From Sulfitobacter noctilucae (GTDB lineage Bacteria > Pseudomonadota > Alphaproteobacteria > Rhodobacterales > Rhodobacteraceae), in assembly GCF_000622365.1 (NCBI RefSeq), contig NZ_JASC01000003.1, positions 62,001-126,000 on the forward strand: a DNA stretch of 64,000 nt. Direction: 5' to 3'. The translations under genes were made by a program, and so were the position numbers. Shown one piece after another: positions 61,262 to 64,000 of this stretch. The first letter of the stretch is position 1; each line of letters opens with the position of its first letter. The notes beneath the pieces were generated by a model. That model worked only from the letters and a program-made list of their open reading frames with translations. It did not search any database and was not told the origin of the DNA.

Positions 61262-63318
61262 GGGGCTTTGACACCATCGTTATGGTTGATTGGTCAAGCG
61301 GCAATGATACCGGTCCGCGTCCGCGGAAAGATGCGATCTGGGCCGCAGTAAACCGCAACGGCGCCGCGGAGGCACCGGTGTATCTGCGCAATCGATTGAT
61401 GGCAGAGGAATGGCTGACCGCGCTTTTTGACCAGGAACGCGCGGCGGGACGGCGGGTGCTGGCGGGTTTCGATTTTCCTTTTGGATATCCCAAAGGATTT
61501 GCCGCTGCGCTGACCGGATCAGCGGACCCGCTGACTGTTTGGGACTGGTTTGAAGCGCGGGTGGAAGACACGCCCAAACACAACAACCGGTTTGATTTGG
61601 CTGGACAGGTCAATCTGGCGCTGGGAGGAGGCAAAGGCCCCTTTTGGTTCAATGGTTTGCAGCGCGATATAAACGGGCTGGCGCGGCGCAAGGACGAATA
61701 TAGCAACCCTTTCCCAGACAAACGACAAAGTGAGCAGCGTACCAAAGGCGCGTTTACCTGTTGGCAGATGGGGGGCGCGGGTGCCGTTGGGGGGCAGGTC
61801 TTTACAGGTTTGCCGATTTTAGCCCGGCTTCGGCGCAAATATGACGCGGCGGTTTGGCCATTCATGGCTTTGGACAAAGACATCGCGCTGGTGGAAATAT
61901 GGCCATCACTGACGGTGGGGCCGGCACCGGACGATCAAATCAAGGACGCCTGGCAGGTGCAGGAAGTTGCGCGACAAATTGCAGCTCTTCCTGAGGACCG
62001 GCTGGCTGAAATGCTCACGGTGGACGCCCCGGAAGAAGGCTGGATTTTCGGCTTGGGCTATGAGGCAGAACTGAAAGCACCCGTCTTGCAGAACGATTGT
62101 TTCGCCCTGCCGCCCGGTGTGCATTGGACCCCGGTAGATGAAGCATTGGCGCTTTTGCAGGGTCGTCTGGCGCCGGTTTGCGGGGTAGAGACTTTGCCGC
62201 TTGGTCAGGCTGCTGGCCGTCTTCTGGCCGAAGACGTGGAGGCGCAGCGCGCCAATCCGCCGCTGCCCAATACGGCAGTGGATGGCTACGGCTTTGCCGG
62301 TGGGCGGGGCGCGGGTGCGCATGATCTCCCACTGGTCAAAGGCCGTGCTGCAGCCGGGGATGCGCCTGTCGTGGTGCCGTCGGACCATGCCATCCGCGTC
62401 CTGACGGGGGCTGCTCTGCCCGAGGGAGTGGACACCGTCATCTTGCAAGAAGATGTGAAGGTCGACGCTGATCGTTTGCTATTTACGGGCCCGATCAAGC
62501 AGGGGGCCAACACGCGCAAGGCTGGTGAGGATGTCGATGCGGGGGAGGTCTTGTTGCATGCGGGGCGAAGGCTGACACCGGCGGATCTCGCCCTCGGTGC
62601 GGCCACGGGGAATGACCATATTAGTGTGCGCAAGCATCTGCGGGTTGGTGTGCTGTCAACAGGGGATGAGCTTGTTGATCCGGGGACGCCTGCCAAAGAT
62701 GGTCAGATTTACGATGCCAACCGCCCGATGCTGTTATCGTTGATTGCCCAGTTCGGTCATGCCCCTGTCGATCTGGGCCGTGTCCAAGATGACCGGTCCG
62801 CGCTGCGCGATGTATTGGATCAGGCTGTGCCACAAGCCGATGTCATCCTGACCAGTGGCGGCGCATCGGCGGGGGATGAAGATCACGTCTCGGCCTTGCT
62901 GCAAGAGGCAGGAGCAATGGACTTATGGCGGATTGCGGTCAAACCGGGGCGGCCTTTGGCGCTTGGGATGTGGCAGGGAAAGCCGGTCTTCGGGCTGCCG
63001 GGTAACCCTGTTGCCGCGCTCGTATGCGCTTTGATCTTTGCGCGACCGGCGCTTGAGGTGCTGGCGGGAGGGCACTGGCGCGCGCCGCAAGCGTTCAATG
63101 TACCAGCGGCATTCACCAAGTCCAAGAAGGCCGGGCGGCGCGAATATCTGCGCGCAAGGATGAAAGACGGCGCGGCAGAAGTGTTCGGCTCTGAAGGGTC
63201 GGGCAGGATCAGCGGGCTATCCTGGGCCGAAGGGCTGGTCGAATTGCCCGAACCGGCCATGCAGGTTGCACCCGGCGATCCGGTCCGGTTCATTCCTTAC
63301 GCGAGCTTCGGACTTTAG
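61258..63318 (+). CDS. moeA: Molybdopterin molybdotransferase MoeA fused to an N-terminal RNase H-like domain
   Basis: A 686-residue protein. Residues about 291-686 are a full MoeA/Glp: NTAVDGYGF, LTGAALPEGVDTVI, GVLSTGDELV, LTSGGASAGDEDHV and the KPGRPLALG loop, which inserts molybdate into adenylylated molybdopterin. Residues 1-290 are extra. They start IVMVDWSSG with D11, have a second acidic strand GFDFPFGYPKG (D72) and further aromatic-rich loops, a layout like RNase H-fold DUF429-type domains. The GTG start overlaps mobB. The extra domain's function is unknown. It may be a regulatory or nuclease-like module acquired by fusion. Confidence 0.9.
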   Translation: MRGFDTIVMVDWSSGNDTGPRPRKDAIWAAVNRNGAAEAPVYLRNRLMAEEWLTALFDQERAAGRRVLAGFDFPFGYPKGFAAALTGSADPLTVWDWFEARVEDTPKHNNRFDLAGQVNLALGGGKGPFWFNGLQRDINGLARRKDEYSNPFPDKRQSEQRTKGAFTCWQMGGAGAVGGQVFTGLPILARLRRKYDAAVWPFMALDKDIALVEIWPSLTVGPAPDDQIKDAWQVQEVARQIAALPEDRLAEMLTVDAPEEGWIFGLGYEAELKAPVLQNDCFALPPGVHWTPVDEALALLQGRLAPVCGVETLPLGQAAGRLLAEDVEAQRANPPLPNTAVDGYGFAGGRGAGAHDLPLVKGRAAAGDAPVVVPSDHAIRVLTGAALPEGVDTVILQEDVKVDADRLLFTGPIKQGANTRKAGEDVDAGEVLLHAGRRLTPADLALGAATGNDHISVRKHLRVGVLSTGDELVDPGTPAKDGQIYDANRPMLLSLIAQFGHAPVDLGRVQDDRSALRDVLDQAVPQADVILTSGGASAGDEDHVSALLQEAGAMDLWRIAVKPGRPLALGMWQGKPVFGLPGNPVAALVCALIFARPALEVLAGGHWRAPQAFNVPAAFTKSKKAGRREYLRARMKDGAAEVFGSEGSGRISGLSWAEGLVELPEPAMQVAPGDPVRFIPYASFGL

Positions 63319-64000
63319 TCGAAGGTACCAGCGCAGCGGCCAAGTAGCATGAAAGCGCGGGCGGTCCTTGTGTCCGCCATTGCTGAAATCTCGCTGTCTG
63401 ATGCGTTCTGTTCAAATTCCGCAAAGGTCTTGTCAAACCGGCGCAGGAAATGATGTGCGGCGTCGCGGAAAATTGGGTCTTGCTTCATACGGGCGTTTGT
63501 CAGCGCCAACGATGATCGGTCGCGGATGCCGCCCAAGGGCGCAATTGCGCGCCCCCGAGCGCCCTGTGCGAAGTGGCGCCAAATCTCGGGGCGGGCGCGG
63601 TCGGGGCGCAGGTCGTCCATATAGATGCCGTCTTGGCTCATCAGCGTCAGGATATCCTGTGCGGCCTGTACCAGTTGCGAGGTCAGCCGGTCCTTGAGCG
63701 CTCGACGCAGGGCAGTGAAACCCTCTGTGTCATCGGCGGTTTCTGGGAAGTTCAGGGCACGGATGAAATCGTCATTCGACAGGATCGGGGCCATGTCGAT
63801 GGCTTGTGTGCCCAATTCCAGCGCGGGTTGATCGTCTGTAAGGCTTTGCGTCGGGGCCGGCTTCGCGCGCGCTGGCTCGTCGCGGCGCGACTGGAAGGTT
63901 GCGAGCGCGGTTTCGGTTTTGCGAGCGGCGGCGGCGATCTCGTCGAGCTTGCGCGAGACGGAGGGTTCCGAGCGCAGGTGATTGCCCTGTTGCTGGCTCA
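63315..64000 (-). CDS. Hypothetical protein, 5' end at or beyond the window edge
   Basis: The frame is open from 64000 down to the stop at 63315, about 228 residues. The first visible codons read SQQQGNHLRSEPSVSRKLDE, and the two last window bases fit an ATG whose third base would lie at 64001, so nearly the whole gene is probably present. The N-terminal 65 residues are polar and low-complexity. The rest is helical with many Arg/Asp residues (RRALKDRLTSQLVQAAQDIL, then HHFLRRFDKTFAEFE). No family recognised. Its stop overlaps that of the converging moeA fusion by four bases. Confidence 0.72.
   Translation of the reverse strand, partial: SQQQGNHLRSEPSVSRKLDEIAAAARKTETALATFQSRRDEPARAKPAPTQSLTDDQPALELGTQAIDMAPILSNDDFIRALNFPETADDTEGFTALRRALKDRLTSQLVQAAQDILTLMSQDGIYMDDLRPDRARPEIWRHFAQGARGRAIAPLGGIRDRSSLALTNARMKQDPIFRDAAHHFLRRFDKTFAEFEQNASDSEISAMADTRTARAFMLLGRCAGTFD

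Noticed and set aside
1-64000. CRISPR arrays, insertion sequences, integrated phage, tRNA-linked attachment sites
   Set aside because: No regularly spaced repeats, transposase, integrase or tRNA gene was seen on either strand; inspected by eye only.

Overview
The window looks like a chromosomal segment of an alphaproteobacterium of the Roseobacter group (Rhodobacterales). This is inferred from gene content, not from a database search. The indicators are a TadG-like pilus protein, a six-gene Mrp antiporter operon with fused A and B subunits, a 44-residue aa3-oxidase subunit IV, an acyl-CoA dehydrogenase of the large DmdC-like type, and the uvrC-pgsA-moaD-moaE order. Base composition looks GC-rich (roughly 60 % by eye) and even throughout. 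I found no tRNA or rRNA gene, insertion sequence, integrase, phage gene, CRISPR array or replication origin, so this reads as core chromosome with a few accessory blocks.

Layout. 1-1076: 3' part of a TadG-like gene. 1090-1710: membrane-anchored LuxR-type regulator, divergent from a polyamine-type ABC transporter operon (2076-6915). 7256-8835: PAS histidine kinase plus stand-alone receiver. 8970-13542: catabolic operon of an alpha/beta hydrolase, a Rieske oxygenase, a glutamine-synthetase-like ligase and a short-chain dehydrogenase. 13561-19529: Mrp Na+/H+ antiporter operon. 20019-23299: periplasmic HtrA protease divergent from an OmpR-type two-component system. 23384-29445: oxidoreductase, CoxG-like protein, ABC-2 exporter, S49 peptidase, a small zinc-ribbon protein, Ca2+/Na+ antiporter and a FolM-like reductase. 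29733-33073: uvrC, pgsA, moaD, moaE. 33077-36355: coiled-coil membrane protein, OmpA protein with three repeats, ubiA. 36367-39115: rsmE, a membrane protein, gshA. 39177-44474: DUF805 protein, plsY with a coupled small gene, a degenerate dihydroorotase, small membrane proteins, pyrB. 44609-46525: uracil-DNA glycosylase, LysE exporter, moaB. 46641-51500: RND efflux pair behind a perfect inverted repeat. 51514-57587: DsbD-N-like protein, yqgE, tsaC-type gene, acyl-CoA dehydrogenase, metallo-hydrolase, DUF6173 protein, oxidase subunit IV. 57591-59236: lipoprotein and azlCD. 59290-63318: fdhD-mobA-mobB-moeA fusion. 63315-64000: hypothetical gene running off the edge.

Themes. Molybdenum cofactor functions recur: moaD, moaE, moaB, fdhD, mobA, mobB and moeA lie in three separate places. 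Genes are tightly packed, with many ATGA, TGATG and GTGA overlaps and several convergent pairs that overlap at their stops.

The most noteworthy points are these. The Rieske / GS-like operon suggests an undescribed amine or amide catabolic route. The PyrC-like protein beside pyrB has lost its metal and catalytic residues. A family-4-type uracil-DNA glycosylase lacks most Fe-S ligands. MoeA is fused to an RNase H-like N-terminal domain. A perfect 9-bp dyad sits in front of the efflux operon. An OmpA protein carries three copies of an approximately 120-residue repeat. No CRISPR-like or defence-island system was seen.
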